64,000 bases of DNA, from positions 186,001 through 250,000 of the forward strand of contig NZ_PYMI01000001.1 in the NCBI RefSeq assembly GCF_003025595.1, written 5' to 3'. Origin of the DNA: Photobacterium ganghwense. GTDB lineage: Bacteria; Pseudomonadota; Gammaproteobacteria; Enterobacterales; Vibrionaceae. This document shows, piece after piece, positions 27,026 to 35,550 of this stretch. The position numbers and the translations under genes were made by a program. The first letter of the stretch is position 1. Every line of letters begins with the position of its first letter. The notes below the pieces were generated by a model. That model did not search any database. It had not been told where the DNA came from and saw only the letters and a program-made list of their open reading frames with translations.

Positions 27026-29068
27026 TCACAGTTTGTAAGTTGCCAGTAAGTCCTGCTGTTGATGAGCAATGTCCGCCACCGCTGCGGCCTGTTTTACCAG
27101 GGTCAGTAACTGAGCGTTATTACGTTCTGCCTGCCCGGAAACCTGTCCGACGCTTCGCCCTACTTCGACCGAGGCGTTCTCCTGCTGCTGGGTAGCGGCT
27201 GCAATCGTGATGATTTTATCGTTAATGCCCGTGATGACTTGCTGCATCTGGTGAATGGCCTGCTGCACCTCGTGACTGAGGGTGATTGTCGAGGTCATCT
27301 CCTGTCGACTTACCAGCATCGCTTCGTTCGCATCCCTCGCGGCGCGGTGCAGTTCGTTAATGGTCTGTCGAATGGATTCTGTTTGCATATTGGTTTCTTT
27401 GGCCAGCTTGCGGACTTCATCCGCCACCACCGCAAAGCCCCGCCCCTGCTCTCCTGCTCGGGCCGCTTCAATGGCCGCATTCAGTGCCAACAGGTTTGTG
27501 CTGTCCGCAATCGAGCTAATTAGCTCCACCACTTCCGTGATCTTGTTAACATGGGTATCCAGCTCGGTCATGCGCTTTTCATTCACCGCAAACTGATTAT
27601 CCAGCTCCCGCAGCCTCACAGTACTGCGTTCTATAATTGCTACGCCGTTTTGCGCCAGCTGGCTGGCCTGCTCTGCCTCAAGCTCAGATTCAGCCGTACT
27701 GCTGACAATTTCTTTTATTGAAATTTCAAGCTGTGAAATCGCCGCTGAAATCGTATTCAGCTCATCGCTTTGTTCATTCAGCGCCTGACGTGACTGAGAA
27801 GCCGCCTGCTGACTGCTCTCTGCGGCAAGATTCAGTTCGTGGCTGTTAGTAACCAATCGCGCCAGGATTTGTCTGTTATTGGCATTTGACTGTTCCAGCA
27901 ACGAACCCAGCACCGCAAATTCCTTTGGCATGCGTTGCTCAACCTGAACCGTCAAGTCACCTTCACTGGTCGCTTTGACAACCCGGTCAATTGTCTTTAT
28001 CGATCGTTGTACCGACACACTGATCCAGACACTGGAAAACAGAGCCAGTATCAGCCCCGCGATACTCAATGTTAAAAACAGCGCCGTCGCCTGTTCGCTG
28101 GCATCAATGACTCCCCGCTCACCTTGCGCCACCAGCTGATTGGCCCCCGCAGTCAGGGTTTCGAGCTGTCCCATCATCTCATCAATATGCAGTCTTACCC
28201 GTTCAGCTTTTCCCGCCTGGGTTTGCATCAGTGAAAGGGTTTGCAGTTTCAGCGCGATAATGCCGTCATCGGCAAACAGCGCTTTCACCATATCAAACGG
28301 CACGGTGACGCTGGTAAACTCTGTCATCGCCGGGTTGATCCGGTTCATTTCCTGCCAGGCGTATTCCATACCGGATAAATTGGTCCGGCGTAAATCTTTG
28401 GCCAGCTCCTGCGCTTTATAGACATCAGTTTCCAGCATCAGCGCCATCAGATGGCTCGCCATCTCAAGCGAATGATTCACGAAGTTGGTCACTTGGTTCA
28501 TACCGGTCGGATTATCATAAAACACATCCTGTCCGACACGGCTCATTTCTGCTCTCACTGATGAAACGGCATAATTCATCATGGCTTTATCGGCAAACAG
28601 GCGGGTTTGATTCTTCAGGATCTGTTGTTGTGACTGATTGAGCTGCTCGCCCATCGTGACAATTTCCGCATGCTGTTGCTGCAACTTCACCACACCATCC
28701 GTTAACCATCCAATACGGTGTTCAGCCGACAGGCTTTCGAGCGTCGTCAGCGAAGTGGCCATGGCGGTATACCCGGTTTCAAACTGTCGGTAAGCCGTTT
28801 CTAACTCCTCGACCGAGGCGCTATTGATAACTGACGACAAAGCTTGCGCAGATTCCAGAGCGGCCTTGACCATGACAGCATTATTCATGGTGACCGGAAT
28901 CGCCTGCTGACTCAGTGTTTCAAATTGCCGCGAAACATTTTTAAGGCCATCGTTACCAAAGAAAGACAGTAAACCGCCAGTGGTAACCAAAATGAGGAAC
29001 ACAATCTGAATTGAACGAACAATTGAGACTTTTGCGCCGCTCGGAGAGAGGATTTTCATTATTGTCAT
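27026..29068 (-). CDS. Methyl-accepting chemotaxis protein
   Basis: 680-residue transmembrane chemoreceptor. First membrane segment about 17-36, a long periplasmic helical sensor region (about 37-325, of the four-helix kind, with no PAS/Cache motif I can identify), second membrane segment about 328-350 ([20 protein letters not shown]), HAMP, then the coiled-coil signalling domain with the conserved tip around [20 protein letters not shown] and [10 protein letters not shown]. No C-terminal CheR-binding pentapeptide. Two in-frame ATGs, 29068 and 29059; AGGA lies too near the first and a little far from the second, so the start is uncertain by three codons. Ligand unknown. Stand-alone gene. Confidence 0.92.
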   Translation of the reverse strand: MTIMKILSPSGAKVSIVRSIQIVFLILVTTGGLLSFFGNDGLKNVSRQFETLSQQAIPVTMNNAVMVKAALESAQALSSVINSASVEELETAYRQFETGYTAMATSLTTLESLSAEHRIGWLTDGVVKLQQQHAEIVTMGEQLNQSQQQILKNQTRLFADKAMMNYAVSSVRAEMSRVGQDVFYDNPTGMNQVTNFVNHSLEMASHLMALMLETDVYKAQELAKDLRRTNLSGMEYAWQEMNRINPAMTEFTSVTVPFDMVKALFADDGIIALKLQTLSLMQTQAGKAERVRLHIDEMMGQLETLTAGANQLVAQGERGVIDASEQATALFLTLSIAGLILALFSSVWISVSVQRSIKTIDRVVKATSEGDLTVQVEQRMPKEFAVLGSLLEQSNANNRQILARLVTNSHELNLAAESSQQAASQSRQALNEQSDELNTISAAISQLEISIKEIVSSTAESELEAEQASQLAQNGVAIIERSTVRLRELDNQFAVNEKRMTELDTHVNKITEVVELISSIADSTNLLALNAAIEAARAGEQGRGFAVVADEVRKLAKETNMQTESIRQTINELHRAARDANEAMLVSRQEMTSTITLSHEVQQAIHQMQQVITGINDKIITIAAATQQQENASVEVGRSVGQVSGQAERNNAQLLTLVKQAAAVADIAHQQQDLLATYKL

Positions 29069-29262
29069 ATTCCTTTATTTCTGTTTTTGGCGAACAGCAT
29101 CAGTGCGTGATGGCCTTATACGGAACCGGGATCACACTGATTATCGCTAGCGGGCAAAGTACAAGAGAAATATGACAGGGAGATTTCAGATTTACGGGAT
29201 TATCAATAAAAACAAAGTGATTGCCTTTACCGGTAACTGTACAAGCAATCCCTTTGAGTGGG

Positions 29263-29367
29263 AACCTCGGGATAGATAACCTCGAGAATGGTAATTCCGT
29301 GAATGGTAATCCCGTAAATGGTAACCCCGTGTGGGGCAACCCTGTGTGGGGCAACCCTGTGTAACCA
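29263..29367. repeat. Seven tandem copies of a degenerate 15-bp unit
   Basis: Units of 15 bases starting at 29263 and every 15 after (last 29353), e.g. AACCCCGTGTGGGGC and AACCCTGTGTGGGGC next to AATCCCGTAAATGGT. Read on the minus strand they make a TGLPH/TGLPF pentapeptide repeat in an open frame of 107 codons starting at TTG (29423), but without ribosome site or a protein-like remainder; I treat it as non-coding. It fills much of the 350-base gap between the hydrolase and the chemoreceptor. Confidence 0.85.
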
Positions 29368-29419
29368 TAGGGTTGCTTATTGGCTTTAAGAAAATTCGGG
29401 TAATTCGCTGAACGACGAA

Positions 29420-30193
29420 TCAACTACAGTCAGTGTTCAGCAGGAATCGGTTAACGATGTTTCCTACCGTCTGCGGGTCTTCATGGTGACAAGCATGAGA
29501 AGTAAACGGCAGGTTGGCAAACTCGGCATCGGGAATACTCGCTTTCAGCAACACTGCTTCCTGTAGCGCAAACAGAAAATCATTATCACCGCGCATGATC
29601 AGTACCGGACACTGAATAGCTTCGACCGTCTGATTCGGGTAGCCCGTGTGTGAAACATCCAGCCAAACGTCTTTCACCGCATCGACCAACCGCGAGAAAT
29701 CCGGAGTCGGATTGATGGCCTGATACCTCGCGACATCCTCAGGGAAACGTTGAGCCCAGAAATCCGCTGACAAGCTTTGCAGTACACGAATCGCGGGATC
29801 ATCAGGCTCAAGACGCCATTGTGAACCGAGTGTCACCAGCCGTCCGACCTTATCCGGATGGGCTGCTGCCAGTCGATACCCGACAATTCCGCCATCACTA
29901 AAGCCAAAAATGGCGTACTGATTTACCTGCAGATGATCCAACACAGCCTCAATATCTTGTTGGTATTGCGCGTAACTGAGCGGAGCATCTCCCAGTGCTG
30001 ATCTACCATGCCCACGAAAATCAACAGCGATAACAAAAGCGTCGGCGGGAATATACGCCCACAGAGGCTCCAAATCATCGATGAACCCAAGACCGCCATG
30101 CAGTACCAGCAGCGGTTTGCCATCCCTGTTCCCCGATAATTCATAATAAATATCGGCGCCATTGACCGTTAAATAATGTCCTGTTTTATTCAT
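29420..30193 (-). CDS. Alpha/beta hydrolase
   Basis: About 257 residues. Oxyanion-loop HGGLGFIDDL after the first core strands (LLVLHGG), DFRGHGRS, nucleophile elbow GFSDGGIVGYRLA (Ser), acid residue candidate in LIMRGDNDFLF, and a C-terminal His in TSHACHHEDP. The fold is clear, the substrate is not; the layout resembles proline-iminopeptidase-like and esterase members. I choose the second of two adjacent ATGs (30193) because AGGA is six bases upstream; 30196 is equally possible. It follows the Nudix gene by about 20 bases, so both are probably one operon. Confidence 0.85.
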   Translation of the reverse strand: MNKTGHYLTVNGADIYYELSGNRDGKPLLVLHGGLGFIDDLEPLWAYIPADAFVIAVDFRGHGRSALGDAPLSYAQYQQDIEAVLDHLQVNQYAIFGFSDGGIVGYRLAAAHPDKVGRLVTLGSQWRLEPDDPAIRVLQSLSADFWAQRFPEDVARYQAINPTPDFSRLVDAVKDVWLDVSHTGYPNQTVEAIQCPVLIMRGDNDFLFALQEAVLLKASIPDAEFANLPFTSHACHHEDPQTVGNIVNRFLLNTDCS

Positions 30194-30215
30194 CATCGTT
30201 CCTGATTTATTACAC

Positions 30216-30647
30216 CTAGCCATGTATTTGAACTGAGTCTGTCTCGACGTCCACCAGCAATGTAACGGCGATATCTCGTGCGTCCATCGGGTAAAGCTCA
30301 AGCGTACTCAATTGCTCAAAAGGCAGCCAAACTAACTCATAACGGTTTCTGATATTCTGTTTTTCAAGCTCAGGTCCGTTTCCCAGCCTGGCTGGTATGT
30401 TATCAACATTGGCAACAAAGAAATGCTCTCTTCGCCCCATATTCAACAATGAAAATACAGGAGAAAACTGCTGAAGGACAAAGGAGGTTTCTTCAAGTGC
30501 TTCGCGCTGCGCCGCGGTTAACAGGCTTTCCCCTTGCTCTACACCGCCACCGGGAAACACCCAATAGTCTCTTTCTTCCTTGATACGATGAATAAGCAGG
30601 ATTTCTCTCTTCGGATTAATCAGAAGTAAACTCACGCGCGGTTTCAT
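30216..30647 (-). CDS. Nudix hydrolase
   Basis: 143 residues. The Nudix box is complete apart from the usual Gly near its end: GGVEQGESLLTAAQREALEE followed by TSF (consensus G-x5-E-x7-REUxEExGU; here Ser replaces Gly). N-terminal strands PRVSLLLINPKREILLIHR and YWVFPGGG are typical. Members hydrolyse nucleoside diphosphate derivatives such as oxidised nucleotides or dinucleotide polyphosphates; the specific substrate cannot be inferred. AGAG lies about eight bases before the ATG. Probably co-transcribed with the downstream hydrolase. Confidence 0.88.
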   Translation of the reverse strand: MKPRVSLLLINPKREILLIHRIKEERDYWVFPGGGVEQGESLLTAAQREALEETSFVLQQFSPVFSLLNMGRREHFFVANVDNIPARLGNGPELEKQNIRNRYELVWLPFEQLSTLELYPMDARDIAVTLLVDVETDSVQIHG

Positions 30648-30815
30648 GGCTAATCTCTTTGCTAACTTTTATCTGATCTTTTCCTTGGCTTCTCTTTTTG
30701 GCCTTGCATCCCTTTTAGCTTGCCTTTTTTAACTTGCCTGTGTGTGGCTTGTTCGCTTCGCCCTTCGCTTTTAAGCTGGCCTGACGGGTTAAAGCCATGC
30801 TTGGTCAATGCGATC

Positions 30816-30841
30816 AAAAAAGGCAGCTGAGCTGCCTTTTT
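30816..30841. terminator. Bidirectional terminator
   Basis: AAAAAAGGCAGCT / AGCTGCCTTTTT perfect stem downstream of DUF3802 gene (minus) and upstream of the Nudix gene. The space 30648-30815 carries TTGCCTTTT-like degenerate repeats only. Confidence 0.88.
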
Positions 30842-30923
30842 ACCATTCGGTCTTTAGATGTTTTTGAGACCTCTGTTCGCACCACATGGCCTGCCGTGAC
30901 CAAGTATCAGGAACATGGTTTAC

Positions 30924-31271
30924 TTACTGAACGTGCTGACTGATCGCACTGTCAAACAGGTTTTTGACAAGACCAATATAGTCTTCCAGAAACATCACCT
31001 GCTCATTAGTCGGACTTCGCATCAAGGCCCCGGCGAGGACTTCATTCAGGTCTTCCATCACAGCATCGGCTTCCTGCATCAACCTGAAGCGAAAATCAGG
31101 TTCCAAATCTGGGTTTTGCGAAAACACAGCCATTAAATTGGTTGCAATCATGTCCGTGACAACATCTTCAACCGTCTCATTACACGCTTCTGTTTCCGAC
31201 TTCTCAAACAGTGATAAGTGCTCGGTAAAATACTCAATCAGCGCGTGATAACCTTCTGATTCAACAACCAT
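30924..31271 (-). CDS. DUF3802 family protein
   Basis: 115 residues, acidic and all-helical: YHALIEYFTEHLSLFEKS, ETVEDVVTDMIATNLMAVFS, MQEADAVMEDLNEVLAGALM, FLEDYIGLVKNLFDSAI. It resembles the DUF3802 family that I know from Vibrionaceae, including the start MVVExxGYxALIEY and the end FLExxIxLIKNLFDS. No function is established. Weak ribosome site (GAG at about 12). Single gene followed by a bidirectional terminator. Confidence 0.65.
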   Translation of the reverse strand: MVVESEGYHALIEYFTEHLSLFEKSETEACNETVEDVVTDMIATNLMAVFSQNPDLEPDFRFRLMQEADAVMEDLNEVLAGALMRSPTNEQVMFLEDYIGLVKNLFDSAISQHVQ

Positions 31272-31444
31272 AATTATTGTAACTCGTTCTAATACTCATT
31301 CTAACAGCACAGGTATCGGAAGCGCCGGTGAGCAATCCATTCTGCTACAGCGTTTTCATCACTGGCCTCAATAACGACATTATTGTAGGAGCAAATGAAA
31401 CAATTACAATGATATAACTAATAAAACCAATAATTTGCCCTTGA

Positions 31445-32437
31445 TTACGTCAAAGACATCTTGTGAGGAGCAGATTCGCGCTGGGTAATGAACACAGTAC
31501 TTCGGTTACGCCCCCCCTGCTTGGAACGATACAAAGCTTCATCAGCACAAGCCAGCCACTGATTATAGTGCTTCATCCACGGCGCCCACTCACAAATCCC
31601 CAGGCTGATAGTGACGCCAATTTCCCGCAGGTCGATTTTTACAGACGACTCATCAACTCTGGCCCGTAATCGCTCGGCAAAATAACTGGTCAGTTCCGAC
31701 GTTGTCTCCGGTAAAATGACCGCGAATTCCTCGCCGCCATAGCGACCGGCGAGATCATTCTTACGTTTGGCCTTACGCAACATAACCGAAATGTTTTTAA
31801 TTACAGCGTCACCGGCCACGTGACCGAAGGTGTCATTCACCTTTTTAAAATGGTCGATATCAAACATCACCAAGGTCGACGGAGTCTGTCGCTGCCGGCA
31901 GCGTTCAAATTCTTCTTCCAGGCAACGTTCCCAATGACCACGGTTGTACAACTGTGTCAGCCCGTCAGTAATGCTCAAATGAGTCAGTTGAGCGTTTGTC
32001 TCACTGAGCTGCTTCTTACTTTTTGCAGTATCAGACACATCATAGATGGTCATGCAGACATAGCTGTATTCTCCCGTCAGGGATTTAAGTGGAGTCAGCG
32101 TCATGTTCTGATACATTTCGACCGAGCCCCCAGTCACCGGACTAAAATTCTTGAAATCAAAAATATACGGCCGATCTTCCCAACAACTGAAAGTACGGGT
32201 GCGGAGCTTAAACGTGGAGGCTATTTTCTTTTTCAGCCAGTCATAGGGTAATCCGGGCACGACATCGAACAGGTTTTTCCCCATGATTTGCTCGGCGCTG
32301 ATCCCACTGTAGGCCTGCATAAACGTATTCCACGCCTGTACGGTGTAACTACGGTCAAGCAAAACGACACCGGCGTCGATATTATCTATCAGCTGGATCG
32401 TCAAATGAAAATCAGACAGATTCATCAGGTCTTTCAA
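31445..32437 (-). CDS. PAS-GGDEF diguanylate cyclase
   Basis: 330 residues. A PAS domain (about 12-135, DAGVVLLDRSYTVQAWNTFM) precedes a GGDEF domain (about 150-320) with an intact active site GGEEF (234-238), metal-binding DIDHFKKVND and an inhibitory I-site RKND (225-228) five residues before GGEEF, so it should be an active, feedback-inhibited c-di-GMP synthase. No membrane segments: a cytoplasmic enzyme. The start is a TTG with GGAG eight bases upstream; the ATG four codons later would be 20 bases from that site, so TTG is the better start. It overlaps the REC-CheC gene by four bases (TTGA), implying coupled translation and a common pathway. Confidence 0.9.
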   Translation of the reverse strand: MKDLMNLSDFHLTIQLIDNIDAGVVLLDRSYTVQAWNTFMQAYSGISAEQIMGKNLFDVVPGLPYDWLKKKIASTFKLRTRTFSCWEDRPYIFDFKNFSPVTGGSVEMYQNMTLTPLKSLTGEYSYVCMTIYDVSDTAKSKKQLSETNAQLTHLSITDGLTQLYNRGHWERCLEEEFERCRQRQTPSTLVMFDIDHFKKVNDTFGHVAGDAVIKNISVMLRKAKRKNDLAGRYGGEEFAVILPETTSELTSYFAERLRARVDESSVKIDLREIGVTISLGICEWAPWMKHYNQWLACADEALYRSKQGGRNRSTVFITQRESAPHKMSLT

Positions 32438-33588
32438 TGTAACGTCTCCATCACTCGCTTAATTACTTCCGTCGAATTGTGATCCATCATGAATAAGACA
32501 TTACACTCGACATCCAAATTTTCTGACTGATAACAGTATTCCACGGTAAATAATTCGCGTTGATCCCGTTTACCCTCTCCCCATACCATATAGTCTTCCA
32601 TCACAACCGGCTGACGAACAGAAAAAGGGATATTCATTTGTTCAGATAACGAGACCAGAAATGAAGATACCATCAGGTTGGCAATATCCATTACCACCTC
32701 ACTTTTGAATTCGTCTTTTTGCCCGAAGCCCAGACGATAACCAAATGCTTTAATATCCTGACCATGCAGGCACACCAGGGCCTCTCCATGTATGCCACCA
32801 CCGACAAAGCGCTGCGCAATGGCTTTAGACTGAGCCTGCTGCTTGATATCAAGAATGGCCATAGCCAGTTCCCCCGTGCTCAGCATCGCCACATTGGGCA
32901 TGGGCATTTTAATAAATTCACCGAAATGATCAGAGATAATTGCAGCCCCCCGCCCCAATGCCACATTCGCTACTTCTTTAAACACGGTCAGAAAATCGTC
33001 CTGGCCAACATGGTTCCGATCAGGCTGGGTGGAAGCAATGGCAGACGTTGAGGAAGATGCAGCCGCTGACAATGCGTTTGGATGCGAATTCTGATGTACG
33101 TATGAGTTTGTTTCAGGGCTATCTGTTTGATGAACCTCGGTTTGAAGGCTTACGTTTTGCGTGCTTGCTGTATCACTGTACGAGGCTTGATGAAAAGCAA
33201 GCGTTATGCCGACCCGCTCCAGGGCTTTAACAAGAATGGCTTGATTGAATGGTTTCGGCAGGAAAAAAGTGGCTCCATTCTGGATACAGCGTTCCATCGC
33301 CTGTTTTTGCACATCCGCAGACAGAATAATGATTTTCGTCGGGTACGGATTCACCGGTAAGGTTTGCAGTACTTCAAACCCATCCATTACAGGCATGGTT
33401 AAATCAAGAAAAAGAACATCCACCTTGTGCTGTTTCATGCATTCGATGGCTTGCTCACCATTTTCTGCATTGAGCAGGGTCAGCGCTTCGGCGTCCCCCA
33501 AATATTTCATTACAGCTTTATGGACAACCGGCGAGTCATCACAAATTAAAATTGTCTTTTTACTTTGCACGAACTCATGCCTTCTCAT
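32434..33588 (-). CDS. Response regulator with C-terminal CheC/CheX-like domain
   Basis: 384 residues. Receiver domain 10-130 with acidic pair D17-D18, phospho-acceptor D62 (LFLDLTMP) and Lys112 in LPKPF. A low-complexity Ser/Thr-rich linker (about 137-195) leads to a CheC-like domain with FKEVANVALGRGAAIISDHF and, later, VVMDIANLMVSSFLVSL. CheC-type CheY-P phosphatases carry E-x2-N motifs; the first is intact (E-V-A-N), in the second Asp replaces Glu. It may thus dephosphorylate a partner receiver or its own. Its neighbour, a c-di-GMP cyclase, overlaps it by four bases. No cognate kinase gene lies nearby. Confidence 0.85.
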   Translation of the reverse strand: MRRHEFVQSKKTILICDDSPVVHKAVMKYLGDAEALTLLNAENGEQAIECMKQHKVDVLFLDLTMPVMDGFEVLQTLPVNPYPTKIIILSADVQKQAMERCIQNGATFFLPKPFNQAILVKALERVGITLAFHQASYSDTASTQNVSLQTEVHQTDSPETNSYVHQNSHPNALSAAASSSTSAIASTQPDRNHVGQDDFLTVFKEVANVALGRGAAIISDHFGEFIKMPMPNVAMLSTGELAMAILDIKQQAQSKAIAQRFVGGGIHGEALVCLHGQDIKAFGYRLGFGQKDEFKSEVVMDIANLMVSSFLVSLSEQMNIPFSVRQPVVMEDYMVWGEGKRDQRELFTVEYCYQSENLDVECNVLFMMDHNSTEVIKRVMETLH

Positions 33589-34026
33589 AAATTATTCATC
33601 GATTATGATAATGAATTAAATAAATAATGAAATTAGGTCGCAACACAAAATGATGATGCAGTGAGATAGATCGTTTTTTTCATCATCGCCTCCTATTATT
33701 TCTATGAATAAATAGCGATGAAATATAAGCGTGCTACTGCAACAGCAGGATGCCGAGGGAATTATTCACATCAATACAAAAGTTTCATTCCTCAATAATG
33801 CCACGATCCATCTTCCATTTTCGCCAAATAAGTACCGTATTAAGTACCAATATGGCGGCAAACATAAATACCTTTGTTCATTTTCGGGCGCTTAGTTGAT
33901 CCTTCGTCAGCCTGCATCACCAACCGCCATACCCCTCCTTTAATCATGGTTTTATCAGAACATGAAAGTCGCTATCATGTCGGCCACAACATGGTGTTAA
34001 GAATTGTTTCAAAAGGATAGTCCCTC
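33589..34026. other. Divergent AT-rich region between REC-CheC and glutaredoxin genes
   Basis: About 440 bases with promoters expected on both strands. Apart from the 17-codon frame at 33633-33686, nothing gene-like is visible. Confidence 0.4.
33633..33686 (-). CDS. Possible leader peptide, 17 codons
   Basis: MMKKTIYLTASSFCVAT is preceded by AGGAGG at two bases from the first and five from the second ATG, the strongest ribosome site in the neighbourhood. It ends 44 bases before the REC-CheC start. Length and site suggest a leader or short upstream ORF; there is no attenuator hairpin I can point to. Confidence 0.3.
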   Translation of the reverse strand: MMKKTIYLTASSFCVAT

Positions 34027-34386
34027 ATGAAAGTCATCCGATTGGTTTTGGGCCAGCTTATTCTGTTGCTCAACGCTATTTTTTCTCCACGTGCAATGAA
34101 ACGCAGTGAAGATGCTCAGCAACAAGTCAATGATCAAGCAAAACAGCTTCAGCTTTATCAGTTTGAAAGCTGCCCTTTCTGCGTCAAAGTTCGTCGTTCG
34201 GCTAAACGCCTGAACCTGCCTCTGGCGACTGTTGATGCCAAACAACCGGACAATGAGCAAGTGCTGATTGAGCAAGGTGGTAAACGCAAGGTACCTTGCC
34301 TGCGTATCGAAGACAAATCTGGCCAGGTAAAGTGGATGTACGAGTCAAACGACATTGTCGCTTACCTTGAACAACGCTTTGCCTGA
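34027..34386 (+). CDS. Membrane-anchored glutaredoxin-like protein
   Basis: 119 residues. An N-terminal hydrophobic segment (about 4-20) probably anchors it in the inner membrane, with the thioredoxin-fold domain after residue 40 in the cytoplasm. The redox motif CPFC (49-52) in YQFESCPFCVKVRR and cis-Pro VPCL (about 89-92) are as in glutaredoxins; DIVAYLEQRF closes the fold as in GST-N domains. AAGGA is about ten bases before ATG. Partner proteins unknown; expected to use glutathione. Single gene. Confidence 0.85.
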   Translation: MKVIRLVLGQLILLLNAIFSPRAMKRSEDAQQQVNDQAKQLQLYQFESCPFCVKVRRSAKRLNLPLATVDAKQPDNEQVLIEQGGKRKVPCLRIEDKSGQVKWMYESNDIVAYLEQRFA

Positions 34387-34688
34387 TTTGTACTGACTCG
34401 TTGTTCTGACTCAGCCAGCAGGGATAAATCCCCTTCGCCACCTAGTCTCGGTCTCCGGTGCTGGCTGATATTCCTCTCCCCGTTTTTTCTTCCATTTGTG
34501 TGATCGCTTTTTTCAAGCCGCTTCACAACAACAAGCTTTATCGCTTTGTCATGTGCAGATTCTTTCCACTTTTCCTGCCTGCTCCCTGAGAAATTAGTGA
34601 GCAACATCAACTCCCCGCTTTCGGAGTTGTGCAATTTAACGTGTTTAGTGCCACACTGCGCTTTCGCACGTTTAACTCATTTTGTGAC
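34387..34688. other. Intergenic region between glutaredoxin and DUF3334 genes
   Basis: No gene supported. A small hairpin AACTCC / GGAGTT lies at 34609-34628, without a T run. Confidence 0.3.
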
Positions 34689-35375
34689 ATGAAAAAAACA
34701 AAAATTATTACAACTGACGATATTCTGCTGAAACTCTGTCAGTCAATTGCTTCGGTTTTATCCACCGCTACAGACAGTCCTGTTCATTACTCTGCCATGG
34801 TGCAGAAAATTCAAAAAACCAGCCTAAAGCCAGACATCGGTTGCTTTGTCTTATTTGACGGCGGCTTTACCGGCCTGGTCGTCACTAATTTCTCTCAACA
34901 AGCTGCACTTGAGCTTTATCAGGAATACATGCTGAAAATGGGCATGGCTCAGGATGAGCTGGCTATTCACCACACGTCTGATGAAGTTGCCGATGTACTG
35001 GGTGAATTAATGAATCAGGTGGTGGGTGATTTCACCCGTAAAGTTCGTCGTGAATTGCAGGTTTCTATCACTCAGAACCAGCCTAAAATGCTGGCACTCA
35101 ACAAACAGGTTATGCTGTCAGTCGATACTAACCTGGAGCGTCCGCAGGCTCGCCGAGTCAGTTTTACTACGGCTAAAAACAATATTTTCTATCTGGAACT
35201 GGCGATGGATAAAACGGAGTTTATCCAGATTGAAGAATTTGAACATCCGGATGAACTTGATCCAGACAGCATTATTGAGCAAACCCGCCATTCACAGGCC
35301 CAAGCAGCATCAACCCACGCGAAAACGCAGCACGCCGAAGTTGATTTAGATCTGCTGGATGAACTGGGTATTTAA
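34689..35375 (+). CDS. DUF3334 family protein, CheX/CheC-like
   Basis: 228 residues starting MKKTKIITTDDILLKLCQSI; I take the ATG at 34689 because this is the family start, and the upstream 20 codons are not protein-like, although no ribosome site is visible. DUF3334 is a Vibrionaceae-centred family. In the middle, HTSDEVADVLGELMNQVVGD carries an E-x2-N pattern (E-L-M-N) like that in CheX/CheC phosphatases, and DIGCFVLFDGGFTGLVV resembles the beta-strands before it. The tail is acidic and Gln/Ala-rich. The nearby REC-CheC gene makes a role in the same type of signalling plausible. Confidence 0.75.
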   Translation: MKKTKIITTDDILLKLCQSIASVLSTATDSPVHYSAMVQKIQKTSLKPDIGCFVLFDGGFTGLVVTNFSQQAALELYQEYMLKMGMAQDELAIHHTSDEVADVLGELMNQVVGDFTRKVRRELQVSITQNQPKMLALNKQVMLSVDTNLERPQARRVSFTTAKNNIFYLELAMDKTEFIQIEEFEHPDELDPDSIIEQTRHSQAQAASTHAKTQHAEVDLDLLDELGI

Positions 35376-35550
35376 CTGCTAACCTAGGCGACACCTCAGT
35401 TAGCGCATACCATCGGAAATATGGGCTAACTGAATCTTGGCATCAGTGACAAGAGCTTGACGGCGTTTCTCTTCCCCTCAATGATGAAACACGTCTTGCA
35501 ACTTGAATTTGCTAGACTTCTATCATATTTCGACTCGGGGTTTCTTTATT

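Noticed and set aside
29100..29423. 107-codon frame with TGLPH/TGLPF repeats on the minus strand
   Set aside because: It begins at TTG overlapping the hydrolase stop, has no ribosome site, and its repeat part is produced by the 15-bp tandem array; the remainder does not look like a protein.
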